The notes under the pieces are model-generated. The model ran no database searches, was not told the DNA's origin, and saw only the letters and a program-made list of their open reading frames with translations. 64,000 bases of DNA, from contig NZ_OZ075108.1 in the NCBI RefSeq assembly GCF_964186625.1, positions 620,001 to 684,000 on the forward strand, given 5' to 3'. Position numbers and translations under genes: made by a program. The stretch is from Asticcacaulis sp. MM231. Lineage in GTDB: Bacteria; Pseudomonadota; Alphaproteobacteria; Caulobacterales; Caulobacteraceae. Shown piece by piece: positions 1-8,521 of this stretch; position 1 is the first letter of the stretch; every line of letters begins with the position of its first letter.

Positions 1-337
1 CGGCGGCCCCCTTTTCAAGCGCTTCCAGCGCAATGCGCTCATCACCTCCGGCGGTCAGGATGACGGCGGGCGGCGCGATCGGCATCTCGGCCAGATGGTC
101 GAGCAGTTCCAGCCCGCTCATGCCCGGCAGGTTGTAATCGACCAGCAAAAGATCGAAATCACGCTGATTTAATAGCTTAAGCGCTTCCTCGGCCGTTGCG
201 GCGGTCTCGACCTTGAGGCCAAGCCGTTCCATGCGCTTTTGCAGCAGGCGCGCCAGAGCATCATCATCCTCGACATACAAGATGTTCTGTATGGAGGGCG
301 GGTTAGCCTTGGCATCGTTGTAACCGGGATGGGGCAT
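1..337 (-). CDS. Response regulator receiver protein, 3' end beyond the window
   Basis: Reading leftward from an ATG at 337, the frame stays open to the window edge. It encodes a CheY-like receiver domain: an acidic pair in the motif YVEDDD near residue 22, the phospho-acceptor Asp in LLLVDYNLPGMSG near residue 69, and a Thr-containing strand ILTAGGDE near residue 95. The conserved Lys and any output domain lie outside the window. Receivers with a VDYNLPGMSGLELL motif often begin longer proteins carrying PAS and kinase domains, so this may be a hybrid; that is inference. It lies 72 bases downstream of the kinase/regulator pair at 410-2694, on the same strand, and may be co-transcribed with it. 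Confidence 0.75.
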   Translation of the reverse strand, partial: MPHPGYNDAKANPPSIQNILYVEDDDALARLLQKRMERLGLKVETAATAEEALKLLNQRDFDLLLVDYNLPGMSGLELLDHLAEMPIAPPAVILTAGGDERIALEALEKGAA

Positions 338-409
338 GGTATCTTACAGGCCTGTTTATCTTTCATTTCCGACGGCCAAAGGCCTTCGGCAAGGGCAAGC
401 TTAAGCGAA

Positions 410-853
410 CTATTTAATGTGTGGCACGCGAACTATGGTCAACATAAGGCCAAGCTTACGTATGGCTTCGGAAAAATCCTCGTACCCTACGGGCTTGGTC
501 ATGAAGGCGTTGCAGCCGAGCGCGTAACAACGGTCGATATCCTTCGGATGGTCGGTCGTGGTCAGCACAATGACCGGAATGCGCTTCGTGCTGTCATCGG
601 TTTTGAGGCGGCGCAGGATCTCGAAACCATCAATATCCGGCAGGTTGAGATCGAGCACCACCACACTACGGTCGAGGTGTTCGGGGGTGGCGCCGGCGCC
701 AAAGAAATAGGCGATAGCCTCTGTGCCATCCTTCAGGCGTTTGATCGGATTGAGCACGCCGACGCGCTGGAGGTTACGGTTGATCAGGCTGGCATGGCCT
801 TCATCATCCTCGATCAGGACCACTGAAAAGGGCTCGGTATAGGTGCTTATCAT
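410..853 (-). CDS. Single-domain response regulator (Rcp1/CheY-like)
   Basis: A 147-residue stand-alone receiver. Visible landmarks are the acidic cluster E15-D16-D17, phospho-acceptor D68 in VVVLDLNLPD, T98/T99 and K120 followed by Pro. There is no output domain, so it must act by protein-protein contact or as a phosphate shuttle. Length and motifs match the Rcp1 type usually paired with phytochrome-like or CHASE3/PAS kinases. Its ATG overlaps the stop of the upstream kinase by 4 bases (ATGA, 850-853), which indicates translational coupling and a cognate pair. Confidence 0.88.
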   Translation of the reverse strand: MISTYTEPFSVVLIEDDEGHASLINRNLQRVGVLNPIKRLKDGTEAIAYFFGAGATPEHLDRSVVVLDLNLPDIDGFEILRRLKTDDSTKRIPVIVLTTTDHPKDIDRCYALGCNAFMTKPVGYEDFSEAIRKLGLMLTIVRVPHIK

Positions 854-2694
854 GCCGCGCGCTCCTTACCGGTCTGGTCATTGGAAGCGGCCAGAGGGTG
901 GCGTTTGGGCAGGCTGAAATGGAAGATGGTGCCGACATCGAGCTTGGATTCAAACCAGATCGCGCCGTTGAGTTTGCGTAACGTCGCCTTGACGAAGGCC
1001 ATGCCGAGGCCGAGGCCGCGCACATCGCCGGTATTACGGGCACGGCGGAAAATATTGAACACACGCTCAAAGTCCTCGGCATCGATGCCGCGGCCGTTGT
1101 CGCGGATCGAGAAGATGTAATCGCGTGAGGTTTCCAGACAGGTAATCTCGATATGGCCGGGCTCATCGGGTCGTAAATACTTCACGGCATTGTCGAGCAG
1201 ATTGGAGAAGATCTGCTCCAGCGCCACCGGATCGGTGATCAGGCGCGGCAGGCCGGAGGCCTTGACCTCGACGCCCTTGGTGGAAATCTCGTAACTCTGC
1301 GCGCCCATACATTTGTCGAAGACGGCCTGGGCATCCACAAGCTCATCACGGTAGGTGAACTTGCCGATGCGCGATAGATCGAGAATGGCGGTGGTGAGGG
1401 TATCCATGCGATCGACCGCATTGCCGATAAAGCCAAGCGCCTCGGGGATATCCTGTTTCAAAATAGTTTCCAGCCGCGTCCAGGTCTCGGTGCCGAGCTT
1501 TTTGCTTTGCGGTTCCAGCAGGCTGTTGACGTCTTTCACCGCCAGGCCCAACTCGTGCGAAAAGCCTTTCAGATTGACCAGTGGTGAGCGCATATCGTGC
1601 GAGGTGATGTAGGTAAAGGCCTCCATATCGGCATTGAGCTGGCGCAGTTCTTCTTCGCGTTTCTTCTGCTCTGTGATGTCGGTATGGGTGCCGATCATGG
1701 TGCGGATCTGGCCGAACTTGTCCCAGGTGCCGATGCCGCGCGACATGACCCAGCGCCAGGTGCCATCCTTGTGCTTGAGGCGGAAGACGTTGTTGTAGAT
1801 CGGTGTTTTCTTAATGATGTAGTCGTGGCGGACCTGCATGTAGGTCTCGACGTCATCAGGATGGATGCGCTCGATGAGGTCGCGCACGCTGTCGCCCAGT
1901 TCCCCCTCACCAAAGCCGATCATCGCCTTGAATTCGCGCGACATGTACATGGTTTCGTTGACGAAATTGACCTCGTAAACCCCGTCATTGATGCCGTTCA
2001 TCACCGCCCGGAAGCGCATTTCGGAGCGAGCGTTGCGCGCCTCGATCGCTTCGTTTTCGGCTTCCAGTTTGATGATGATGATGGTGCCGGCGAGAAAAAT
2101 GCCGATGCCAAGAATAGTGCCGATAATGACGATATAGAAGAAGTTGCTCTTTTGCGGCGCCACCAGCGTGCGGCGCTCTTCCAGACGGTACAGGCGGTGC
2201 TCAATATTGGCTTCGATCAGGCTGCGCAATTCGTTCATCTGGGTTTTCTGGATATCGAGCGCGTTCATGCTGATCTGGCCGCGACCGTGGGCGCGCATGT
2301 AATTCATCTGCGATTCCAACAGTTTTTGCAGGCTGTCGATGCGGTCGAGCAGGTTGTTGGTTTCGGCAAAAGCGTTGGATTCGTAATAGGTGGCCTGGCG
2401 CAGGGCACGAATCTCATCTGGCAGGCGGTCGGCGGCACTCTGGAAAGGCGCCAGATAGCGCCCGTCACCGGACAGGACATAGCCGCGCACGCCGGTTTCC
2501 ATATCGACCACATCCATAAGGATATTTTTTGTCTGGCGAATATTTTCGTATTCGTAGCGCATGTAGTCGTTGAGGTTTTGTGATTTTTGGTACTGGTTAT
2601 AAATAACCATGCTGAAAGCGCAGAGCGCTATGGAAATCAGGCTGAAAAAGGCCAGGTACAAATGTTTTACATTTATTCCCCACGGCACTCTCAT
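850..2694 (-). CDS. CHASE3-PAS sensor histidine kinase
   Basis: A 614-residue membrane kinase. Order: TM helix (about residues 11-30), periplasmic CHASE3-type helical domain (about 35-180, with the typical DMETGVRGYVLSGD signature), TM helix (about 184-208), PAS with PAC motif (about 225-345), dimerization helix with phospho-acceptor His in YITSHDMRSPL (about 365), and an ATPase domain with N box (NLLDNAVKYL), G1 (DNGRGID) and G2 (GLGLGMAF). All catalytic motifs look intact. The gene overlaps the downstream single-domain regulator by 4 bases, so that regulator is the probable partner. A 7-bp-arm dyad at 2723-2738 lies just upstream of the start. The ligand is unknown. Confidence 0.9.
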   Translation of the reverse strand: MRVPWGINVKHLYLAFFSLISIALCAFSMVIYNQYQKSQNLNDYMRYEYENIRQTKNILMDVVDMETGVRGYVLSGDGRYLAPFQSAADRLPDEIRALRQATYYESNAFAETNNLLDRIDSLQKLLESQMNYMRAHGRGQISMNALDIQKTQMNELRSLIEANIEHRLYRLEERRTLVAPQKSNFFYIVIIGTILGIGIFLAGTIIIIKLEAENEAIEARNARSEMRFRAVMNGINDGVYEVNFVNETMYMSREFKAMIGFGEGELGDSVRDLIERIHPDDVETYMQVRHDYIIKKTPIYNNVFRLKHKDGTWRWVMSRGIGTWDKFGQIRTMIGTHTDITEQKKREEELRQLNADMEAFTYITSHDMRSPLVNLKGFSHELGLAVKDVNSLLEPQSKKLGTETWTRLETILKQDIPEALGFIGNAVDRMDTLTTAILDLSRIGKFTYRDELVDAQAVFDKCMGAQSYEISTKGVEVKASGLPRLITDPVALEQIFSNLLDNAVKYLRPDEPGHIEITCLETSRDYIFSIRDNGRGIDAEDFERVFNIFRRARNTGDVRGLGLGMAFVKATLRKLNGAIWFESKLDVGTIFHFSLPKRHPLAASNDQTGKERAA

Positions 2695-2722
2695 AGCAAA
2701 TTGCCAACTTTCATGGCGCTAT

Positions 2723-2738
2723 AAGATATTTATATCTT
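2723..2738. promoter_or_regulatory. AT-rich dyad upstream of the CHASE3 kinase
   Basis: Perfect inverted repeat AAGATAT-TT-ATATCTT, 29 bases upstream of the kinase ATG at 2694, in a 209-base gap with no gene. Position and symmetry suit an operator or a promoter-proximal site. No regulator can be named, and AT-rich symmetry could occur by chance. Confidence 0.35.
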
Positions 2739-2903
2739 AACTCGCCCCATTATTACTGATTAGTCTTGTAAAAACGTTTGCCGCCGCACCCAAGGCTAAA
2801 ACATTTAAGGGCCAGGCTAACCTACAGGCTGTAATAGGGCAATAAGTGTCAATCGTAAAAATATAAAGATAGCATAAGGCCGAAAAGCGCAATCTGTAGC
2901 CGT

Positions 2904-3332
2904 TTAACGTTTTTTGTGCCCGGGTTGGACGCCATGCGAGGTGCGCAGGCCATTCAGGAAGGAACTGGCCACATTCGTCACGCGGTCCACCACGGGGGCC
3001 ACAATGGGCGACTGGCTGCGGAAAATAAGCTCTACGCCCTCCCGAACCTGCCCGAAAATGCGGGTGGCGATCGTGGCTGCGATGCTCAGAATGATAAAGG
3101 TGAGGGCGGCCGTGCCAAGGCAGGCCCAAAGCACGCCCGCGCCCGCTATCAGCATCTGCGTATAGGTCAGCCAGAGAAGCAGGCCGGTCATCAGTGCAAA
3201 AAGAAAGGTGCCAAATACGCCCAGAAGCATAACAACCACCAATCCGGACACCACGTTCATGAGGTAGGCTTTCGACGCATTGAGCTTTTTCGTTGCCGAT
3301 AAAAGCTCGAAAACTCGTGAAATCCAAAACAT
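2904..3332 (-). CDS. Small membrane protein, phage-holin/YqjE-like
   Basis: 142 residues from the ATG at 3332, which has a GGAGA ribosome-binding site 9 bases upstream; an upstream ATG at 3389 lacks one. Two strongly hydrophobic helices (about residues 25-52 and 58-88) are followed by an amphipathic C-terminal tail ending in a basic cluster. Length and layout match the YqjE/holin superfamily III proteins that commonly travel with DUF883/YqjD proteins, and such a protein is encoded just upstream at 3433-3738. The likely role is envelope or ribosome-membrane association under stress, but this is inference from the pairing. Confidence 0.65.
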   Translation of the reverse strand: MFWISRVFELLSATKKLNASKAYLMNVVSGLVVVMLLGVFGTFLFALMTGLLLWLTYTQMLIAGAGVLWACLGTAALTFIILSIAATIATRIFGQVREGVELIFRSQSPIVAPVVDRVTNVASSFLNGLRTSHGVQPGHKKR

Positions 3333-3432
3333 GAAGTGCGGTCTCCGGTGATGCGTTATGCTCCAGGATGTATTCGGCTCAAAAGTCATACCGGCGCCAG
3401 GGGAAGCGCCGATATGACTTTATTCTATAGGC

Positions 3433-3738
3433 TTAGCGGCGGGTCATGAGCGCGCCGATAATAAAGCCGGCGCCGAGCGCGATAGCCGATGAGCGGATCG
3501 GGTTGCTCTTGATTTCGTTTTCAATCTTGCTGGTCGCGTTCTTGCTGTTATCGATCGTGCGATCGAACAGGCTGCGCACCTTCTGGCCGGCCTCGTTGGC
3601 GTAACCACTGACGTCATTGAGTACGTCATGGCCGCGACCCTCAACATCACGCAGCGTGTCACGGGCGGTGTTGCGGATGTCGTTTTCGGCCAGGCTCTTG
3701 GTGACGTTGGCGGCGACTTTGGTGGCGGAAGACAGCAT
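3433..3738 (-). CDS. DUF883/YqjD-like membrane-anchored stress protein
   Basis: 101 residues: a long, charged, helix-forming N-terminal part (about 1-78, rich in Asn/Asp/Arg/Lys) and one C-terminal hydrophobic segment, SSAIALGAGFIIGAL, ending in TRR. This layout is that of the ElaB/YqjD/DUF883 family, inner-membrane tail-anchored proteins reported to bind ribosomes in stationary phase. A strong ribosome-binding site (AGGAG) precedes the ATG. It is upstream of and co-oriented with the holin-like gene (100-base gap). Confidence 0.7.
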   Translation of the reverse strand: MLSSATKVAANVTKSLAENDIRNTARDTLRDVEGRGHDVLNDVSGYANEAGQKVRSLFDRTIDNSKNATSKIENEIKSNPIRSSAIALGAGFIIGALMTRR

Positions 3739-4079
3739 GGGATTTCTCCTTACGAGAAAAACATATTATGAATGGGGGGAGGAAAAATGGGGGTCACGTC
3801 CACGGCGGGCTTGTCTTAAGCCCAGGGGCTGGGGGGCGGAGACGGGCTTAAGGTAAGTGGCTGTGGACGTGATGTGTCCAGACTATCGGGCCATCTTTAA
3901 GGAAGCGATGCGCTCACCATGGGCTGAAAATAAAGAACGCATAAACGCCGGATATTTTATTAAACACTTACCTCATCCTTACGTGCAACGCCGCATCCGG
4001 TGCGTTAATTTTATGCTCAAAAGGCTAGGCTTTGGTGATCGCCAAGTTCGGCGACGCATCTTTATCCAGGAGATTCACC
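3739..4079. other. Intergenic region between divergent small stress genes
   Basis: About 340 bases separate the DUF883-like gene (leftward) from CsbD (rightward), so promoters for both should lie here. The part at 3770-3850 is G-rich with little coding character. A 77-codon open frame across 3857-4090 overlaps the CsbD start, lacks family resemblance and is probably not a gene. No convincing operator was found by eye. Confidence 0.5.
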
Positions 4080-4253
4080 ATGACGGTTAAAGCCAGTATC
4101 AAGGAAACCACCGGCGCTGCGGAAGAAGAACTCGGCGAAGCTCTCGGCAATGACAAGATGGCCGACAAGGGGCGTCAGTTGCGCAACGAAGGCCGTATTG
4201 AAAACGGCAAGATGCCCAAGACCCATACGCCGGGCACCGAAAAAGATCACTGA
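4080..4253 (+). CDS. CsbD family stress-response protein
   Basis: 57 residues from the ATG at 4080, preceded by AGGAG at 4068-4072. A longer in-frame start at 4032 adds unrelated residues and is disfavoured. The protein is small, very hydrophilic and helical, with the CsbD pattern: an N-terminal KETTGAAEEELGEALGN block followed by GKGRQLRNEG-like residues. CsbD proteins are abundant general-stress proteins (sigma-B dependent in Bacillus) of unknown biochemical role. The gene ends before a bidirectional terminator at 4278-4312. Confidence 0.85.
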   Translation: MTVKASIKETTGAAEEELGEALGNDKMADKGRQLRNEGRIENGKMPKTHTPGTEKDH

Positions 4254-4277
4254 TACTCATTCAGTGTTAACATGACT

Positions 4278-4312
4278 AAAAAGCCTCCCACATTTCGTCG
4301 GGAGGCTTTTTT
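4278..4312. terminator. Bidirectional Rho-independent terminator
   Basis: Stem GCCTCCC (4283-4289) / GGGAGGC (4300-4306), extended by A-tract/T-tract pairing (AAAAA 4278-4282, TTTTTT 4307-4312). It reads as a terminator on both strands and sits between the convergent csbD-like gene (ends 4253) and the GH130 gene (ends 4324). Confidence 0.92.
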
Positions 4313-4323
4313 GATAACGGTCC

Positions 4324-5640
4324 TTACTCCGCCGCGCTTTTTTGGTTGTCGGCAGGCTCATAGCCGAGATGATTCAGCAGGTCCTTGATCTTGATCGAGG
4401 CGAAGTGAATCGAGGAATCGGCTACGCCGTAGGGCATGAAGATCCATTCGCCGCAGCGCAGGGCGCCGCAGGTATAGATGACGTTGGGCACATAACCTTC
4501 GCGGTTGTCTTCCGAAGGGGACAACAGGGCTTCCTTCGAACGCGCCAGAACGATGCGCGGATCATTCTTTTCGAGCAGGGCCGCGCCGAGCGAATACCGT
4601 CGTACCGCGCCAACGCCGTGTGTCAGCACCAGCCAGCCCTCGTCAAGCTCGATCGGTGAGCCGCAATTGCCCATCTGGATCAGTTCCCACGGCGCCTCGG
4701 GCCCCAAAATCTTGTCGCCATTGTTCCAGGTGTATTTGTCGTCGCTCTCCAGATAGAAGACGCTCTCGTGGTCCAGCCGGCCAACGGCTGCCCAGCGTCC
4801 GTTGATTTTGCGCGGGAAAAAGCCCAGACCCTTGTGTCCTGCTGCGGCGCCGCGGAAAGGCGTCAGCCTGAACGAGCGGAAGTCGGAGGTCTCCAGACAT
4901 TCGCAGGCGGTTTCCTTGCCGTTATAGGCCGTGTAGGTGCCCATATAGGTGGTGCCGCCGCCTTCATCATGGAACCTGACCATGCGCAGGTCTTCCAGGC
5001 CGTTGCTTTGCGAGCGTGTGACCGGAAACAGCACCGTCTCGGAAATCGGGCAGGCCTGATGACCGTGTACTGTGACGGCGCCATCAACCGGCGCAGTGCC
5101 CAGCGGTTTGGCGGCAACGGCGAAATCGGCTTCGGGCCGTAATTCCATCGAGCCATCCGGATAAAACGTGCCTTCGCGGAAGGACACGGTCGAGATATGG
5201 CCTTCGCCGACCGTGCGGGTCGACATGACGAAATTGGTGCCGCCATTGTTATTGCTCTGATCAGGATGGGGCACGACCGAGGGGTTCATGACCGCCGCCG
5301 CCTGATAGCTGTATTCGTGACAAAAATAGGCGCCGATCAGCGCCATATGATCCTCATCGAGATTATCCATACCGCCCTGTATGGCCTGTATGGCATTGAA
5401 GCGTTCCAGGAAGATGGCGCGTGTCTGCCAATGGCGGCCGGTAAAGTCGCGGTTGACGATTTCCAACTCCTGCCGCACCGTTTCGGCCGACATATGGATG
5501 ATGGCGTCGCAGATGCGACCGACGCGCGACATCGTACCCATGGCACTGTCGCGCGGACTGTTGGAAATCGAAAATGGCAGGATAACGACGCGGTCCGGGT
5601 TCGAACGCAGCATCGTGGGGCTGATCAGCATATCGGTCAT
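4324..5640 (-). CDS. GH130 family glycoside phosphorylase/hydrolase
   Basis: 438 residues. The family's beta-propeller signatures are present: NPSVVPHPDQ at 119-128, FVMSTRTVGEGHISTV near 137-152, the acidic EDLR motif at 216-219 (position of the catalytic Asp in GH130), TYTAYNGKE near 235-244, and GNCGSPIELDEGWLVLTHGVG near 330. Family knowledge: GH130 enzymes phosphorolyse or hydrolyse beta-mannosides (beta-1,4-mannosyl-glucose, beta-1,2-mannobiose or -oligomannan). The exact substrate cannot be read from sequence. No signal peptide, so cytosolic. It follows the GT4 fusion gene by 84 bases on the same strand, suggesting synthesis and turnover of one mannoside. Confidence 0.85.
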   Translation of the reverse strand: MTDMLISPTMLRSNPDRVVILPFSISNSPRDSAMGTMSRVGRICDAIIHMSAETVRQELEIVNRDFTGRHWQTRAIFLERFNAIQAIQGGMDNLDEDHMALIGAYFCHEYSYQAAAVMNPSVVPHPDQSNNNGGTNFVMSTRTVGEGHISTVSFREGTFYPDGSMELRPEADFAVAAKPLGTAPVDGAVTVHGHQACPISETVLFPVTRSQSNGLEDLRMVRFHDEGGGTTYMGTYTAYNGKETACECLETSDFRSFRLTPFRGAAAGHKGLGFFPRKINGRWAAVGRLDHESVFYLESDDKYTWNNGDKILGPEAPWELIQMGNCGSPIELDEGWLVLTHGVGAVRRYSLGAALLEKNDPRIVLARSKEALLSPSEDNREGYVPNVIYTCGALRCGEWIFMPYGVADSSIHFASIKIKDLLNHLGYEPADNQKSAAE

Positions 5641-5670
5641 AGGGTGTCCTCAGATAGGTATAACGCTTGC

Positions 5671-5695
5671 GGCGGGCCCTTTTATAAGGCCCGCC
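5671..5695. repeat. Intergenic hairpin between the GT4 fusion and GH130 genes
   Basis: Perfect 8-bp GC-rich arms GGCGGGCC (5671-5678) and GGCCCGCC (5688-5695) around a 9-base loop. There is no T-run on the transcribed strand, so it looks more like an mRNA-stabilising or processing hairpin, or weak attenuator, than a full terminator. Confidence 0.5.
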
Positions 5696-5724
5696 TGAAA
5701 CGGTTAGTCGGCCAAGCCGGCAGT

Positions 5725-8046
5725 TTACAGCTCGGCCTTGAGTGCGGCCCAGCTCATCGGATAGGAGAGGATCGACTCCGCGCCCTGGTTCAGGTTCAGG
5801 CCATTCGGATTGAGCCCGTCATAGCAACCGCCGTCGCCATCAAGCAGGGAAAGACCGGAAGTGTTCTCACCATGGAACCAGGCAAAGGCGCGCAAGGCCT
5901 CTGCCTTCCAGTGCTCGTCACCGGTGATGCGCAAGGTGCTCAGGCAGGCGTCGATTGTGGCCAGGACTTCCAGCGGCTGCTGGTCGTAAAGCGGGTGATC
6001 GGGACCATCGGCGGAGAAGCGCGAATTGGGGATCGGCACGAACACGCCACCGCGCGTTTGCTTTTGGATGAGCCAGCGCATCGCGGTCAGGCCATCGGCG
6101 ATCATGTCTGGCTCTGACAGGAAGGCGCCGCCGACAATCAGGCCTTCGCACACCCGCGCATTATCGTAGGAAAGCTCCGGCTCGAACCAGCTACGGCCGT
6201 GCTTGCTGTGGCTCTTGTAACGCTCATGCACATCGCGGGTGAGATAGCGGACCATGACCTGAATGTCCTGAGCATCGCCGAAGACGCCGAAGGTGCGGAC
6301 TAGGGCCTTGATCATGACAGCGCGCGAGCGCAGGGAAGCCCAGGCGCCGGCCTTTTGCATGACCTGATAGCCGAGATCACAGGCCCACTGACGCAGGTCG
6401 GCCGGAAGATTTGAGCGCGCTACATCGACCAGTGATTCATAGGATCGGGCGTTGCAGTCGTCGAACCCACCGTCATCGAGCCACTGACGGCCGTAGGACA
6501 TGAAGTTGCGGAACCCTTCGCCGTTCCATGCGTGGTTCATAAAGGCGGCGTAGCGATAGGCCAGTTGCGTTTGTTCAGCCGTCAGAGGGCCGAGGTTCGA
6601 CTGACGCGCCACCATAGACAGGGCTCGGGCATTGTCATCGGCGCAATAGCCATGCTGGCGATCCGGCAGGCGATACCTGCCATGCTGGAAGATGCCGCAA
6701 TCGTCGGTCATGCGCTGGATCGCGGCCCAGGACGGCGCTGCCGGCAGGGCCTGCGCGTCACGCTCAGCGGGTGCTTCGTACGCCATAACGTCGTGACGGG
6801 CCCGGTTAACATAGGCCTGCGCCACCGCCGACCAGCGCGAGGGTTGAGCCGCCATGTAGGCGCGCATCGACATATCGGAACGCATCTTGTCATCGCCCAG
6901 CAGTGCGGAGATAGCGGTGGCGAAAGCGCCGGAGTCATGGAAGGGGCAGAGGGTGCCGACACCGTTGGCCAGTGCTTCGACGGCATGCCAGTAGGGGGTG
7001 GAAACCGTCGGGCGGCCGAGCGCCAGAGCATAGGACAGCGTGCCCGACGTGATCTGGGTTTCGGTCAGGTAGGGCGTAACGTAGACATCGGTAGCCTGCA
7101 GAATATCGATCAGGTCGTTGTCATTGATGAAGCGGTTGATGAAGCGGATATTGTCTTCAACGCCTAGATCCTTCGCCATCTGTTTCAGGCTGTCGCGGTA
7201 TGTCTCGCCCTCGTCGCGAACCAAGTGCGGATGGGTGGCGCCGATGACGAGATAGACGACATCTGGCGAGGTCTTGCGGATTTCCGGCAGCGCGGCGATG
7301 ACGGTTTCGATGCCCTTGTTCGGCGACAGAAGGCCAAAGGTGGTGAGGGTCTTCTTGCCGGAGAGATGCAGCAGCGATTTGAATTCATTCGTGTTGCGCA
7401 AAGGGCGGGACGGGGCGCCATGCGGCACCACGCTGATGTGTGCGTCCGCAACGCCATAGACGCGCTTGAGAATGGCTGCCCCCTTGTGCGCCATGGTGAC
7501 GAGGGTGGAGGACAGGCGGATCAGGTCGTTTATCACGCGGCGCTGCTCATCGTTCGGATTTTCCAGAACCGTGTGCAAGGTGGTGACGATCGGCATATTG
7601 AGGCGTTCCAGGCAGGCGATCAGATAGGCGCCGGACGGGCCGCCATAGATGCCGAACTCATGCTGCACGAACAAAACCTGCGTGCCGTTGCTGTTCAGTT
7701 CGTCGGCAAGATCGCGGTAGGCCGTGATGTCGTTTTGCGGCACCTGATGGGTGACTTCGAGCGGATAGTCATAGGTCGCGCCCGGATCGTTCATGGCGAC
7801 GACGTTCCAGTCGGCGTCGGGCAGGGCCTTCGACAGGCAGGTGTACATATCGCGGGTGAAGGTGGCCAGACCGCACTGACGCGGCGGAAAGTTGCCAATG
7901 ATGGCGGCGTGGGTCAGGTCGACATCTTCCGCAGTCATTAAACGCGGCGGGGCTATTACCTTGAGACCGCTCTGAACGCTGTGGGGCAAGCCTTCGGTTT
8001 CGGCCTCAAGATGGCCGGCAATTTCAAAACTGTTGGCTTGTAACAT
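5725..8046 (-). CDS. GT4 glycosyltransferase fused to a helical glycosidase-like domain
   Basis: 773 residues with two modules. Residues about 40-410 form a GT-B, GT4-type transferase: N-terminal Rossmann part with the GNFPPRQCGLATF loop, then nucleotide-sugar-binding part with GLLSPNKGIETVI and a DVYVTPYLTETQITSGTLSYALALGRP region carrying the usual acidic/Gly pattern. Residues about 430-770 are all-helical with GYCADDNARAL and repeated Trp/aromatic motifs, resembling an (alpha/alpha)6 glycosidase or epimerase fold. Linkage and substrate are unknown. It is the first gene of a pair with GH130; mannosyl chemistry is inferred from that neighbour. No signal peptide or membrane segment was seen. 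Confidence 0.78.
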   Translation of the reverse strand: MLQANSFEIAGHLEAETEGLPHSVQSGLKVIAPPRLMTAEDVDLTHAAIIGNFPPRQCGLATFTRDMYTCLSKALPDADWNVVAMNDPGATYDYPLEVTHQVPQNDITAYRDLADELNSNGTQVLFVQHEFGIYGGPSGAYLIACLERLNMPIVTTLHTVLENPNDEQRRVINDLIRLSSTLVTMAHKGAAILKRVYGVADAHISVVPHGAPSRPLRNTNEFKSLLHLSGKKTLTTFGLLSPNKGIETVIAALPEIRKTSPDVVYLVIGATHPHLVRDEGETYRDSLKQMAKDLGVEDNIRFINRFINDNDLIDILQATDVYVTPYLTETQITSGTLSYALALGRPTVSTPYWHAVEALANGVGTLCPFHDSGAFATAISALLGDDKMRSDMSMRAYMAAQPSRWSAVAQAYVNRARHDVMAYEAPAERDAQALPAAPSWAAIQRMTDDCGIFQHGRYRLPDRQHGYCADDNARALSMVARQSNLGPLTAEQTQLAYRYAAFMNHAWNGEGFRNFMSYGRQWLDDGGFDDCNARSYESLVDVARSNLPADLRQWACDLGYQVMQKAGAWASLRSRAVMIKALVRTFGVFGDAQDIQVMVRYLTRDVHERYKSHSKHGRSWFEPELSYDNARVCEGLIVGGAFLSEPDMIADGLTAMRWLIQKQTRGGVFVPIPNSRFSADGPDHPLYDQQPLEVLATIDACLSTLRITGDEHWKAEALRAFAWFHGENTSGLSLLDGDGGCYDGLNPNGLNLNQGAESILSYPMSWAALKAEL

Positions 8047-8521
8047 GAGGCGCTCCGGGGGTTAAAAGGCGCCCAGCAGCAAGTGTACAGAAGAAGCCTC
8101 TGAAGCCAGCTTATGCGGGGCAGAACGAGAATGGGACGGCAATTGTAAGGAGAGCGGCAAGGTAAGCACGTCCTTGCGCTGTGAACCGACAGTGACGGTT
8201 CGCCTGTAAAGAATCAGTATGGTTAGAGGTGCACTGCAATAAGTGCGCTGTCACAGTTGCGTGAATCCGCAGGGAGGCTGCAGGGGTTCAGCGTGGCCAG
8301 ATCTGCCATGGCGGCAGACGCTATTGGCTTTGGTTCATCGGGCCTGCGGATGCGCGCCCTGAACCTGTATAACCATAGCATGTTCCCTCGCATGTGCACA
8401 AGGCGTTTGACGGCAAGGCCCGTAAGGGTGGCAGTTTCCATGCTGCACTTGCGAAAAATAAGCGTGTAAAGCAGAATCATGAAGCTTGACGATTACGATG
8501 AGGAGGATTTTAGTCATCGTC
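8047..8521. other. Divergent intergenic region upstream of the GT4 fusion and araC-type genes
   Basis: About 475 bases between divergent starts. It must carry the promoter of the glycosyltransferase operon (leftward) and of the AraC-type gene (rightward). An 85-codon antisense frame at 8223-8480 has no ribosome-binding site or family resemblance and is not called. No clear terminator or operator was recognised. Confidence 0.5.

Noticed and set aside
239..826. Long plus-strand open frame across the response-regulator genes
   Set aside because: It is antisense to two recognisable receiver genes and its product has no family resemblance; long antisense frames are expected at this GC content.
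1597..2583. 328-codon plus-strand open frame
   Set aside because: Lies entirely inside the CHASE3-PAS kinase on the other strand; composition is that of reversed coding sequence (His/Gln/Val-rich).
2737..3327. 196-codon minus-strand frame overlapping the holin-like gene
   Set aside because: Alternative frame of the same region, with no ribosome-binding site, no hydrophobic helices and no known motif.
3857..4090. 77-codon frame upstream of csbD
   Set aside because: Overlaps the csbD start and ribosome-binding site, low complexity, no homology signal by eye.
8223..8480. 85-codon minus-strand frame in the divergent promoter region
   Set aside because: No ribosome-binding site and no recognisable domain; more likely promoter DNA.
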